A stretch of 64,000 bases of DNA from Parasphingorhabdus halotolerans (GTDB taxonomy: Bacteria; Pseudomonadota; Alphaproteobacteria; Sphingomonadales; Sphingomonadaceae): contig NZ_CP051217.1 of assembly GCF_012516475.1 (NCBI RefSeq), positions 1,798,001-1,862,000 on the forward strand, given 5' to 3'. Shown one piece after another: positions 25,478 through 33,160 of this stretch. A program made the translations under genes and the position numbers. The notes under the pieces are model-generated. The model did not search any database and had not been told where the DNA came from. It saw only the letters and a program-made list of their open reading frames with translations. The first letter of the stretch is position 1. Each line of letters opens with the position of its first letter.

Positions 25478-26839
25478 CTAAATCAAATTTCGAACATTGG
25501 GCCTCTTTACTTTGCCCAGCATCAATTCCGTCAGCGCGTAAACCAGCGCATCCGCACGGTCCGGTGATCTTCCCGGGCCATCATAGGCGCGACCAATCAG
25601 AAGCCCGCAGAGTTCGTCTTCCAGGCGCGGAAAGGTTCCTGCGTGGTGGACGCGGTTGTTTTCATAAAGCGCAGCGACTGGCTCTGCCCTTGCGACTTTG
25701 CCGCGTGAGGCGTGGACCAGTTTTACCGGCAGCGATATTTTTGCCGCCTGCAACACGGATTTCACCATCGCGCCGCCTTGATTGGCCTCGGCAATCACCT
25801 TGTCGGCGTTCCAGATGTCTGCAGCATCCGCCACAGCGCGAGCCCATTTTTCGGGGCTGGCTTTTTCCACGCTGCAATCGGCGAGGATGGTCGCTTTATC
25901 GTCCGCGCCCAGCCCCGCAACGATGATACCGCATGCGTCTCCGGTTGCCGAAGCTGGCGGGTCTACGCCGATTACTATTCTGTTGTATTCTGTGACCGGA
26001 CACGATCCTTCGACAGGCTCAGGATCAGCGGTACTTGGCTCAATCCTGCAAACCTCAATCATATCCCGCGTCCACAGCGCGCCTTCCGGTTGTTCGATCA
26101 GCTCGCCGTCCAGTTCCTGACGCCCCAGCCGCGTGCCGCCATAGTCTGCCTTCATCGCGGTCAGGAAAATCACAGGCAGATTAAGATCATTATCCTGCGT
26201 CCGCCCTTTGGTGATCACCACCGCTTTGTCCTTGACCAATGCACGTACCAGCGGCACCGGGCGCGGCGTGGTCGTGGCAACGATTTGCGGGCATTCGCCT
26301 AGCCGAAGTCCCATCTTCAAATTGTCCCATGTCGCTTTTGCCTGTCCTGCATTGTTCATCCATTTGGCGATTTCATCGCACCAGGCGTGGCTGTGCTGTG
26401 GACCGCGCAATCCTTCCGGTTCTGCAGCCGAATAAAGCCGCGCTTCAGCGCCATTGTCCCAGCGCAGACGCTTCAATGAGGGTTCCCATGTCGGGCGCTT
26501 TTCGGCGGTGGAGATCGAAAGCAACCCGCTTTCGCCTTCTACCATCACCGTCCGAGCTTCGGCAAAATTCGCGCCAACCAGCGCAAAACGGGCGTCGCCA
26601 TTATCTTCGGCAATATTGCGCACCCATTCGGCCCCGGCCCGTGTTTTGCCAAAGCCGCGCCCCGCCAATATGAGCCAGACCGGCCACTTGCCATTTGGTG
26701 CGAGCTGGTCTGGTCGCGCCCAGATAGGCCAGTGGCGCATGAACGTCTCGAGCTCTTTGTCGCTGAGATTATCGAAATAATAGCCTAGCTCGTGAGGCTC
26801 CATTGTCGCGTAGCGCTGCGCCAGCGCGACATTAGGCAT
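25478..26839 (-). CDS. GTA large terminase subunit with repeat-derived insert
   Basis: About 453 residues. The ATPase has L-A-G-R-G-F-G-K-T-R-A-G (Walker A), H-A-W-C-D-E-I-A-K-W (Walker B region) and A-T-T-T-P-R-P (coupling motif). The nuclease has I-G-V-D-P-P, V-I-A-E-A-N-Q-G-G and S-P-D-R-A-D-A-L, keeping the acidic residues. Between the two, the linker reads A-D-P-E-P-V-E-G-S, the translation of a dispersed repeat at 26004-26026. I start it at the ATG at 26839, which overlaps the end of the small terminase gene by 8 bp. The protein could still be active, but its capsid partners are lost. Confidence 0.88.
   Translation of the reverse strand: MPNVALAQRYATMEPHELGYYFDNLSDKELETFMRHWPIWARPDQLAPNGKWPVWLILAGRGFGKTRAGAEWVRNIAEDNGDARFALVGANFAEARTVMVEGESGLLSISTAEKRPTWEPSLKRLRWDNGAEARLYSAAEPEGLRGPQHSHAWCDEIAKWMNNAGQAKATWDNLKMGLRLGECPQIVATTTPRPVPLVRALVKDKAVVITKGRTQDNDLNLPVIFLTAMKADYGGTRLGRQELDGELIEQPEGALWTRDMIEVCRIEPSTADPEPVEGSCPVTEYNRIVIGVDPPASATGDACGIIVAGLGADDKATILADCSVEKASPEKWARAVADAADIWNADKVIAEANQGGAMVKSVLQAAKISLPVKLVHASRGKVARAEPVAALYENNRVHHAGTFPRLEDELCGLLIGRAYDGPGRSPDRADALVYALTELMLGKVKRPNVRNLI
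26004..26026. repeat. CTTCGACAGGCTCAGG repeat inside terL
   Basis: GATCCTTCGACAGGCTCAGG with flanking GATC ends, the same repeat family as 4774, 12559 and 51713. It lies in the interdomain linker of the terminase gene and is read through in frame (P-E-P-V-E-G). Confidence 0.7.
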
Positions 26840-27380
26840 TGTTGTTCCATGGCGGTCCTGTTTCAGATTGGGCATTGTTACCAACAGCCGCCTCATCATT
26901 ACGGCGCGCCAGCAACCGTTCACGCATCATAGCCAGCTTCTGGTCCAGTTCCGCGCGCAGAGCGCTGGTGCTTTTTCCGCCAGTCAGGCTGGCTTGTGCC
27001 GCTCTTGTCATCGCAACAGACTCCTTATGGGCCATCAGCAACCGGAAGGCCATGCCGTCGTTATATTCCCGCGCCGTGCCAACGACTTTGCCGCCGTAGA
27101 AAATCTTTTTCTTCACACCACCGCGAGCGCGCTGCAACAGCTCAAGCTCAAGTAGCTCATATCCCGCAGCCAGCGCTTCCATCCATGCCCCGCAAAATTC
27201 CGGATCATTTTTCCGCCAGTTATATAACGTGGAATCCGGTATACCAGCAGCCTTTGCAGAATTTGCAACATGGGATGTGGTGGCTAGATGCTCCAGAAAC
27301 GCGGCCTTTTGCTTTAGATAATGCTGTTGCCGCATTTCAGCACTGGACTCATTTGATTGCGACTGTTTTATACTGGACAT
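26832..27380 (-). CDS. GTA g1-like small terminase
   Basis: About 182 residues. The N-terminal half has a helix-turn-helix-like segment (H-V-A-N-S-A-K-A-A-G-I-P-D-S-T-L-Y-N-W-R-K-N-D-P), as in DNA-binding TerS/g1 proteins, and a C-terminal helical part with L-D-Q-K-L-A-M-M-R-E-R-L-L-A-R-R. It would recruit DNA to the large subunit. I start at 27380 (MSSIKQS, preceded by TGGAGA). The upstream open frame covers the structured leader described at 27419-27510. Confidence 0.78.
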   Translation of the reverse strand: MSSIKQSQSNESSAEMRQQHYLKQKAAFLEHLATTSHVANSAKAAGIPDSTLYNWRKNDPEFCGAWMEALAAGYELLELELLQRARGGVKKKIFYGGKVVGTAREYNDGMAFRLLMAHKESVAMTRAAQASLTGGKSTSALRAELDQKLAMMRERLLARRNDEAAVGNNAQSETGPPWNNNA

Positions 27381-27418
27381 ATTGTCTCCAGAGCTGGCGC
27401 CACAATGGCGCGAGACAC

Positions 27419-27510
27419 AAAAAAGGCCGCAGCACTGAACCATGGTCGGCGCTCGCTTGCGCCAATCCGTGTTTCAGAAGCCGTCGGCCCGAATCACTTT
27501 TTCTCGATGT
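27419..27510 (-). ncRNA. candidate small RNA or attenuator leader upstream of GTA g1
   Basis: On the minus strand, a run of nested pairings, GGCCG/CGGCC (27489-27485 with 27429-27425), CTGAA/TTCAG (27477-27473 with 27439-27435) and TTGGCGC/GCGCCGA (27465-27459 with 27452-27446) around loop AAGCGA, forms one long imperfect stem. Six T residues follow immediately (27424-27419). The expected start from the promoter at 27517-27545 is about 27510, giving a transcript of ~90 nt. It is either a free small RNA or a terminator leader that limits readthrough into the GTA genes. Confidence 0.5.
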
Positions 27511-27516
27511 TCCTTA

Positions 27517-27545
27517 TATGTACCTAAACAGCGTGACGATGTCAA
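27517..27545 (-). promoter_or_regulatory. consensus sigma70-type promoter facing the GTA remnant
   Basis: Minus strand TTGACA (27545-27540), exactly 17 bp, TACATA (27522-27517). This is the closest match to the consensus that I saw in the window. A near-palindrome, TAACC-N5-GGTTA (27552-27566), lies 6 bp upstream of the -35 and overlaps the end of the phospholipase gene; it may be an operator. Confidence 0.65.
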
Positions 27546-27555
27546 GCATAATAAC

Positions 27556-29349
27556 CTAATTGGTTATACTGTCCTTGAAATCACTGCTAATCAGCACCTT
27601 CTCGGTGAAATATTCTGCGGCAATCTCCGCCAGTTCCCGGCCCAGATGCCAGTCGAGGATCTGCATACCTTCGATAATCGGGGGATTGACCAATATATCG
27701 CCGTCTTCCAGCATCTCTTTTGACGCCATCCGGCTGGCGACAACCATTGATCGCGACATAATCTCGACAATCGAGGGAAATTTCCGCTCTTGTTTGCGCC
27801 GGAAAATAAAATCGCGGAGCAGCGACCATCGGCCTCGGATGTCATCATAGACAGCATCCGTGCGCCAGACTTCGTTCGGGTCGCCGAGCGAGACTACGAT
27901 ATTGGGCCCGGTTTTAAGATTATGCATGACTTTAACCGGCACATTATCAAGCACGCCGCCATCGACCAATATATTGCGGTCGCTGTCGATAAAGGGCGGC
28001 AAGATAGTTGGCAGCGAACCCGAAGCCCGCACACATTCCCAAAGAGGCCCGCGCCGGTGGACGTGCAGCCCGTTGGTCGAGAGATTGGTCGACACGCCGA
28101 AGAAGTTAATCGGCTGGTCGACAATATCCTTGCCACCGTAACGGGTGCGCAATTCACGATCAAACACCGTCGGGTCCAGCAGCGAGAAGAACGGGAGAGT
28201 AAGTCGCCGCATTGCTTTGGCCTTGATGAACATCGCTTCCATCTGATCGAGAGTTTCATCCACCGTCATGCCGCGCGCAATCGCGCCGCCCATTGCTGCA
28301 CCCGCGCTCGCGCCGCCAATAAAATCAATCGGAATCTCAGCTTGCCGCAGGGCTTTGATAACGCCCAGATGCGCGCAGCCCAAAGCGCCACCGCCAGCCA
28401 GTACAAGCCCCACCGCGCGTCCGGTCAGAAAGCGCGCGACTTTGGCAAAGTCCGCATCATTATCCAGAGCAATATGATGATGCAGCTTTGATTGTCGCGG
28501 ATCAATCCAGGCTGCACTTTTGCTGATCGGTTTTTCCGATTTGCTTCTCACCAATAATACCGTGCGCTGGCCGCCATCTATCCAGCGCATTGCAGCTTCC
28601 TCCATCGGATTGACACCCGGTTCCGCACGTCCGGGCCTCCCGACCATCACGAGTCCATCGGCATTCCGGCAAACCAGTTGCCCCCATTCTTCAGAGCCAC
28701 TGCCATCAATCAATATATAGGCGCCCTTTGCCTCCTGTTCCGCAAGCCAGCTTTGGTAGGAAGCCTCATCACTATGTTCGCTGGTGCTCCGATCCAGCGC
28801 GATAACGGGCGTATCGGAACGGACAACCTCTTCAAACGCCGTCGCTAACCGGGCGAGAAAACCATCGGGAAGCTGGCTTGTGCCAGCCGGAAGCAGTGCG
28901 ATGACGCGAGGAACGTCGGTGGACATGGAAGATGTCCTGGCCGTTGCAACAGCCAGCCGCTCCGAAACCAGCTTGAGCATGGCCTGGGTGAGCGCGGGAT
29001 GGCGCTCAGCGATGGCGTCAAAAACCGAACGGGAAACTTTCAACACTTTGGAATCGCGAGTGGCGATTACATCTGCAGTTCTTTTGCCGCCGGCAAAAAA
29101 TGCGAGCTCGCCCACCGCTTCTCCGGCTTCGATATGCGCTACGACATGGACCTTGTTGACGACGACCCGAAATCGGCCCGATTCAACAAAATATAGCGCG
29201 TCCGCATCATCGCCCTGCGAGACCAGCGCGTCTCCGCCGGAAACCGGTTTCACCTCCGAGGCCGCCGCAAGCGCATCCAGAGCCGCGCTCGACACGCCGT
29301 CAAACAGGGCATGGCGCGCAAGATCTGGTTTCGGCGGTATGTCCGTCAC
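27556..29349 (-). CDS. patatin-like phospholipase with N-terminal cyclic-nucleotide-binding domain
   Basis: 597 residues, the NTE/RssA-like two-domain layout. Residues ~12-130 are a cNMP-binding domain (G-E-A-V-G-E-L-A-F-F at 76-85). After a linker (~150-300) comes a patatin domain with oxyanion loop G-G-G-A-L-G-C-A-H-L-G (319-329), nucleophile Ser349 in G-G-A-S-A-G and catalytic Asp463 in V-D-G-G. It probably hydrolyses phospholipids at the inner membrane. The start is GTG at 29349 (MTDIPPK); the ribosome site is weak. The 3' end overlaps a near-palindrome in front of the GTA leader promoter. Confidence 0.87.
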   Translation of the reverse strand: MTDIPPKPDLARHALFDGVSSAALDALAAASEVKPVSGGDALVSQGDDADALYFVESGRFRVVVNKVHVVAHIEAGEAVGELAFFAGGKRTADVIATRDSKVLKVSRSVFDAIAERHPALTQAMLKLVSERLAVATARTSSMSTDVPRVIALLPAGTSQLPDGFLARLATAFEEVVRSDTPVIALDRSTSEHSDEASYQSWLAEQEAKGAYILIDGSGSEEWGQLVCRNADGLVMVGRPGRAEPGVNPMEEAAMRWIDGGQRTVLLVRSKSEKPISKSAAWIDPRQSKLHHHIALDNDADFAKVARFLTGRAVGLVLAGGGALGCAHLGVIKALRQAEIPIDFIGGASAGAAMGGAIARGMTVDETLDQMEAMFIKAKAMRRLTLPFFSLLDPTVFDRELRTRYGGKDIVDQPINFFGVSTNLSTNGLHVHRRGPLWECVRASGSLPTILPPFIDSDRNILVDGGVLDNVPVKVMHNLKTGPNIVVSLGDPNEVWRTDAVYDDIRGRWSLLRDFIFRRKQERKFPSIVEIMSRSMVVASRMASKEMLEDGDILVNPPIIEGMQILDWHLGRELAEIAAEYFTEKVLISSDFKDSITN

Positions 29350-29453
29350 AAATATATCCCCAACAGGTGCGACCCTGTTCGGCGCATTATTGAGACTTTC
29401 CCGCAGGAATCAAGTTATTCCCTGATAATCCCAGCAGTTAACCAACAGCATGG

Positions 29454-30521
29454 TCAGGCAAACGCGCAAATCATTCCGCGACTTGGTGCGACTTTGCCGC
29501 CCAACATCTCAAGATAGGAACTTGCAATCGCGCCTGTGCCGGAATGATGTTCCACGCCGAGATGGTCTTTCATCGCGCCAATAAACGCGGCAAATTCCTT
29601 GTCGACACTGGCGCGAAACTGATCTGGTCCCACTTGCTCGATCAGCGTTTGCGCGGCAGTAGGCGCGAAGAACATGATAGGCTTTGGCCCTTCCAAGTCG
29701 CCAGCGCCGGAACGTTCATCGATATGGGTAACACCAACCAAACAGCTATATTTGAGATTATCTCCCCAATGCGAATGGATTGCCGAAAGCAATTTGCTAT
29801 TGCCTGCAAAATCGACCGATACAGTGGGTTGACCGCTTTCCGCTTGCCCCAAATCATCATAAGCCAACACCTGATCATAAAGCCCTGTCTGCTCGACAAA
29901 TGCGATATTGCCCGGAGATGTGAGACCGATACGCTTGATACCGGGGCTCAGATTTTTCGCCACCAGAGCCAGACCAAGCGCGGTTTTGGATGATGCGCTG
30001 GTGAGAACCAGAGCATCAGCACCAAACCAGTCAGCCTGCCGCATCATATCTTCGATCAAAAAGCTGGTGGTGAATAGCGGCTGGAACAATGCGCGCTCTT
30101 CTTCATGCTTACCAGCATCAGTGCCGAGCCGGTGATATTGATTATAGACCAAAGCCAGGCCAGCACGGTGCTCGGCGCCATCCACGAAACTCCCGCTCGA
30201 GAGACCGCCGGGCGTCACCACCAAATGGCTCGCCATCGGTAAATAGCCATAAACCCGCTCGCCTTCCGATATGTCGGCGCATCGCGATTGCACGACTTTC
30301 GCAAAACCCCAGACCGGAACAATGCCGTGCGCATCATCGCCGGTCGGGAAGAAATTCCAGTAACCAAAGCCATCGCCAACAACGGCATAAGTGATGTTAT
30401 TGGCGGTCAGCGCATATTTCTCGATTTCAAGGAGGACTTGGCCATCGCCGAGCTCGGGCAGTGCCGTTTCGTGCCATTCGGCTTTGGAAAGATTGGTCTT
30501 ATTGACCCACAAGCTTTGCAT
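29454..30521 (-). CDS. DUF2855 family protein
   Basis: About 355 residues. This is the DUF2855 pattern, which resembles medium-chain dehydrogenases: an N-terminal K-Y-A-L-T-A-N-N-I-T-Y-A-V-V-G-D, Y-W-N-F-F-P-T, W-G-F-A-K-V-V, then a Rossmann-like centre with L-T-S-A-S-S-K-T-A-L-G-L-A and F-F-A-P-T-A-A-Q. No enzyme activity is established. I chose the ATG at 30521 (MQSLWVN) because GGAG lies 7 bases upstream; the longer frame to 30563 has no such site. Confidence 0.8.
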   Translation of the reverse strand: MQSLWVNKTNLSKAEWHETALPELGDGQVLLEIEKYALTANNITYAVVGDGFGYWNFFPTGDDAHGIVPVWGFAKVVQSRCADISEGERVYGYLPMASHLVVTPGGLSSGSFVDGAEHRAGLALVYNQYHRLGTDAGKHEEERALFQPLFTTSFLIEDMMRQADWFGADALVLTSASSKTALGLALVAKNLSPGIKRIGLTSPGNIAFVEQTGLYDQVLAYDDLGQAESGQPTVSVDFAGNSKLLSAIHSHWGDNLKYSCLVGVTHIDERSGAGDLEGPKPIMFFAPTAAQTLIEQVGPDQFRASVDKEFAAFIGAMKDHLGVEHHSGTGAIASSYLEMLGGKVAPSRGMICAFA

Positions 30522-30674
30522 CCATTGGCTCCATAAAATCGGTAATTGCGATAGTTCGAACATAGCCGATCAAGGCAATATAGCAAAAGCATTTGCCAAA
30601 AATCTTGCTGCTGCTAATCCTTGCGCCATAAATCGGGAAAAGCGCGCCAAACATGCGTGATCGGGGAGTAGAAT

Positions 30675-32231
30675 ATGAGTACAGCACCAATGACCGGCGC
30701 AGAGGCAGCGATTGCCCGCGTCACCAATGTATCGGATTTTATCTGGGCAGGTACTTGGGACGGGGCAGAGGTTCTGCCGCTGCCACCGATGGTCATCATT
30801 CTTTTAGGTGCCGGGCTCTATTTCATGATTGGTCTGAAAGCCTATCCGCTGCGGCGCCTTTTTCCAGCACTGGCAGGATTGTTTAAAAAATCCAAAAACG
30901 AAGGCGCGGGTGAAATTTCACCTTTTGCAGCGCTTTCCACGGCGTTATCGGGCCAAGTCGGCACCGGTAATCTCGCTGGTGTTGCGACCGCAATCACCCT
31001 TGGCGGCCCCGGTGCGATTTTCTGGATGTGGATAACCGCGCTGTTTGGCATGGCGCTCGCATTTGCCGAGGGTTCGCTTGCCGTGCGGTTCCGCGAACAA
31101 GCCGAAGACGGCACCTATCGGGGTGGACCGATGAGCTACATAACTATTGGTCTTGGCCCGAAATGGAAGTGGCTGGCGGTCTTGTTCTGTCTCGGCACAT
31201 TGTTTTCCGCGCTCGTAACCGGCAACGGAATTCAGGCCAATAGTCTGGGCGATAGCGCGAACGAACTCTTTGGAGTTGAAGCATGGGTCGGCGGCATCGT
31301 CGCTGCGCTTGCGGTGTTTATCGTCATTATCGGCGGCGTTAAATCAATCGGCCGGGTGGCAGAAACCATCGTCCCATGGATGGCGGGCGCCTATTTGCTG
31401 ATGGCGTTGATCGCGCTGGTGATTAACTTTCCGGACCTGCCCGAAACATTCTCGCGCATTTTTGGCGGCGCATTTAACGCCCAATCAGCCAGCGGCGGCT
31501 TCCTTGGCGCTGCGATCATCATCGCGATCCGCGCCGGTGTCGCGCGCGGGCTTTTCTCCAATGAGGCAGGCCAGGGTTCCACGCCAATCGCCCACGCGGT
31601 TGCGCAAACCAACGATCCTGCCGCGCAGGGCCGCTTTGCCATGATGGGCACGTTCATTGATACCATTGTAATCTGCACCATGACAGCGCTGGTGATGCTC
31701 ACGGTTGAAGGCAGCTTCAGCCATACAGCGGCAGACGGGACAGTGCAGGCTGTCAAGCACGCCTGGCAGTCAGACCTGACCGGCTTTGCGATGACATCCG
31801 GTGCCTATGCCGCAGCATTTCCCTATCAGATATTCGGTATTCCGGCTGGAACATTAGTGGCATCGGTTGCGCTGATATTGTTCGTATTCACCACCCTGCT
31901 GACCTGGAGCTATTACGGCGAACGGGCAATCACCTATCTCTATGATTTGCTGCCCGGCTCCACCCTGAAAGGCGAAAAAGCGCTGCATGTGGGCTGGCGT
32001 GTCTTGTGGTGCGTGGTGATCTTCCTCGGCAGCTTCGCGCCGCTGGAACTGGTCTGGCGTCTCGGTGATATTTCCAACGCGGTGATGACGCTGCCCAATA
32101 TTGTCGCGCTGCTCGCGCTCTCCGGTGTGGTCTTCGCACTGGCGAAGGGCAATCGCGCCGCAGGCACCGATCACGGACGGGAAACACCAAAAGAGTTGCT
32201 GGAAGAGGTGGCCGGTACGCCGGGGCATTGA
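30675..32231 (+). CDS. alanine/glycine:cation symporter (AGCS family)
   Basis: 518 residues with about 10-11 membrane helices. AGCS (AlsT/DagA) features: G-Q-V-G-T-G-N-L-A-G-V-A-T-A-I near the N-terminus, the P-M-S-Y-I-T motif, A-R-G-L-F-S-N-E-A-G-Q-G-S-T-P-I-A-H-A (family signature) and a helix with T-W-S-Y-Y-G-E-R-A. It takes up alanine or glycine with Na+ (or H+). GGGGAG precedes the ATG. It is transcribed alone and is followed by a repeat region. Confidence 0.92.
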   Translation: MSTAPMTGAEAAIARVTNVSDFIWAGTWDGAEVLPLPPMVIILLGAGLYFMIGLKAYPLRRLFPALAGLFKKSKNEGAGEISPFAALSTALSGQVGTGNLAGVATAITLGGPGAIFWMWITALFGMALAFAEGSLAVRFREQAEDGTYRGGPMSYITIGLGPKWKWLAVLFCLGTLFSALVTGNGIQANSLGDSANELFGVEAWVGGIVAALAVFIVIIGGVKSIGRVAETIVPWMAGAYLLMALIALVINFPDLPETFSRIFGGAFNAQSASGGFLGAAIIIAIRAGVARGLFSNEAGQGSTPIAHAVAQTNDPAAQGRFAMMGTFIDTIVICTMTALVMLTVEGSFSHTAADGTVQAVKHAWQSDLTGFAMTSGAYAAAFPYQIFGIPAGTLVASVALILFVFTTLLTWSYYGERAITYLYDLLPGSTLKGEKALHVGWRVLWCVVIFLGSFAPLELVWRLGDISNAVMTLPNIVALLALSGVVFALAKGNRAAGTDHGRETPKELLEEVAGTPGH

Positions 32232-32250
32232 TTTGGTGTTATTTGTTTTA

Positions 32251-32489
32251 ACCTCAAGCGCCGGGCAGGGTGTTATCTTGTCTCGCGGCAGTTTGCTGCG
32301 CAAACGCCTCCGACGGGGCGGGCTCTCGCCCGGCGCGCAGTCGCGCTTGCCTCGCGATTATTCACTCGGTCTGAAACCTTCTGCCATCGTGAAATGTTAT
32401 TCCGAGCGAAGCGAGGCAAGGCTGACTGGCCGCCCGAGCTTATGCGAGGATAGCCAAGCGGACGGATGTCCGCGCCCGGCGCTTGAGGT
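32251..32489. repeat. ~240-bp inverted-repeat element ACCTCAAGCGCCGGGC
   Basis: Perfect 16-bp ends, ACCTCAAGCGCCGGGC (32251-32266) and its reverse complement (32474-32489), flank ~207 bp that contain no credible gene but further facing pairs (CTTGCCTCGC with GCGAGGCAAG). It resembles a small non-autonomous repeat or MITE-like unit. It fills nearly all of the 267 bp between the symporter and DedA genes. A run of A follows the right end, so it may also act as a terminator on the minus strand. Confidence 0.65.
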
Positions 32490-32498
32490 TTAAAAAAA

Positions 32499-33080
32499 AT
32501 GCTCAAAAAACTGTACGAATGGATGTTGGAAAAAGCCGGCCATCCCCAGGCAACCAAATGGTTGGCGGGTATCAGCTTCGCTGAATCCAGCTTTTTCCCG
32601 ATCCCGCCGGACGTCATGCTTGCGCCCATGTGTCTGGCAAAGCCGGAGCGGTCTTATTGGTATGCGTTTATCTGCACAATCTCTTCTGTTTTAGGCGCAC
32701 TATTTGGTTACGCCATCGGGTTTTTTCTGTTTGAAACGGTCGGCATCGCCATTCTCGATTTCTACGGGCTTGCCGACAAATTCGATGTGTTCGCCCAGAA
32801 TTTTAACGAACAAGGCTGGCTGGTTGTCCTGCTCGCCGGTTTCACCCCTCTGCCGTTCAAGGTCATTACCATCGCTGCGGGCAGCACCGCCATGCCGCTC
32901 TACGTGCTGATAGCTGCGGCAATCGTTGCCCGTGCTGCCCGATTTTTTCTGGTCGCCGTTCTGCTGCGCTATTTTGGACCGCCGATGAAAGAGTGGATCG
33001 ACAAGAATTTTGCGCTGGCAACCACAGTTGGCGGCGTGCTTTTTGTTGGCGGATTTGTTGCCATAAAATATCTACTGTGA
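32499..33080 (+). CDS. DedA/YqaA-type membrane protein (VTT domain)
   Basis: 193 residues, with 4-5 hydrophobic segments in the SNARE-associated/VTT (DedA) pattern: F-A-E-S-S-F-F-P-I-P-P-D-V near residue 28, G-Y-A-I-G, and G-F-T-P-L-P-F-K-V-I-T-I-A-A-G with the conserved prolines. DedA proteins act in membrane lipid (undecaprenyl phosphate or phospholipid) flipping; for this YqaA subgroup the substrate is not settled. The ATG starts 10 bp after the repeat element, which has probably replaced the native upstream region. Confidence 0.85.
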   Translation: MLKKLYEWMLEKAGHPQATKWLAGISFAESSFFPIPPDVMLAPMCLAKPERSYWYAFICTISSVLGALFGYAIGFFLFETVGIAILDFYGLADKFDVFAQNFNEQGWLVVLLAGFTPLPFKVITIAAGSTAMPLYVLIAAAIVARAARFFLVAVLLRYFGPPMKEWIDKNFALATTVGGVLFVGGFVAIKYLL

Positions 33081-33160
33081 AATATTTGCTCTAATCTGGC
33101 TTGGGTCGAACCAACAAAATATTTCTAGCGCATTCCTGACCACTTGCTTAAGCGGAACCC

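Noticed and set aside
20840..27545. Active prophage
   Set aside because: There are no integrase, lysis, replication or attachment-site genes. Gene content and order fit a domesticated GTA, and the capsid and tail genes are destroyed.
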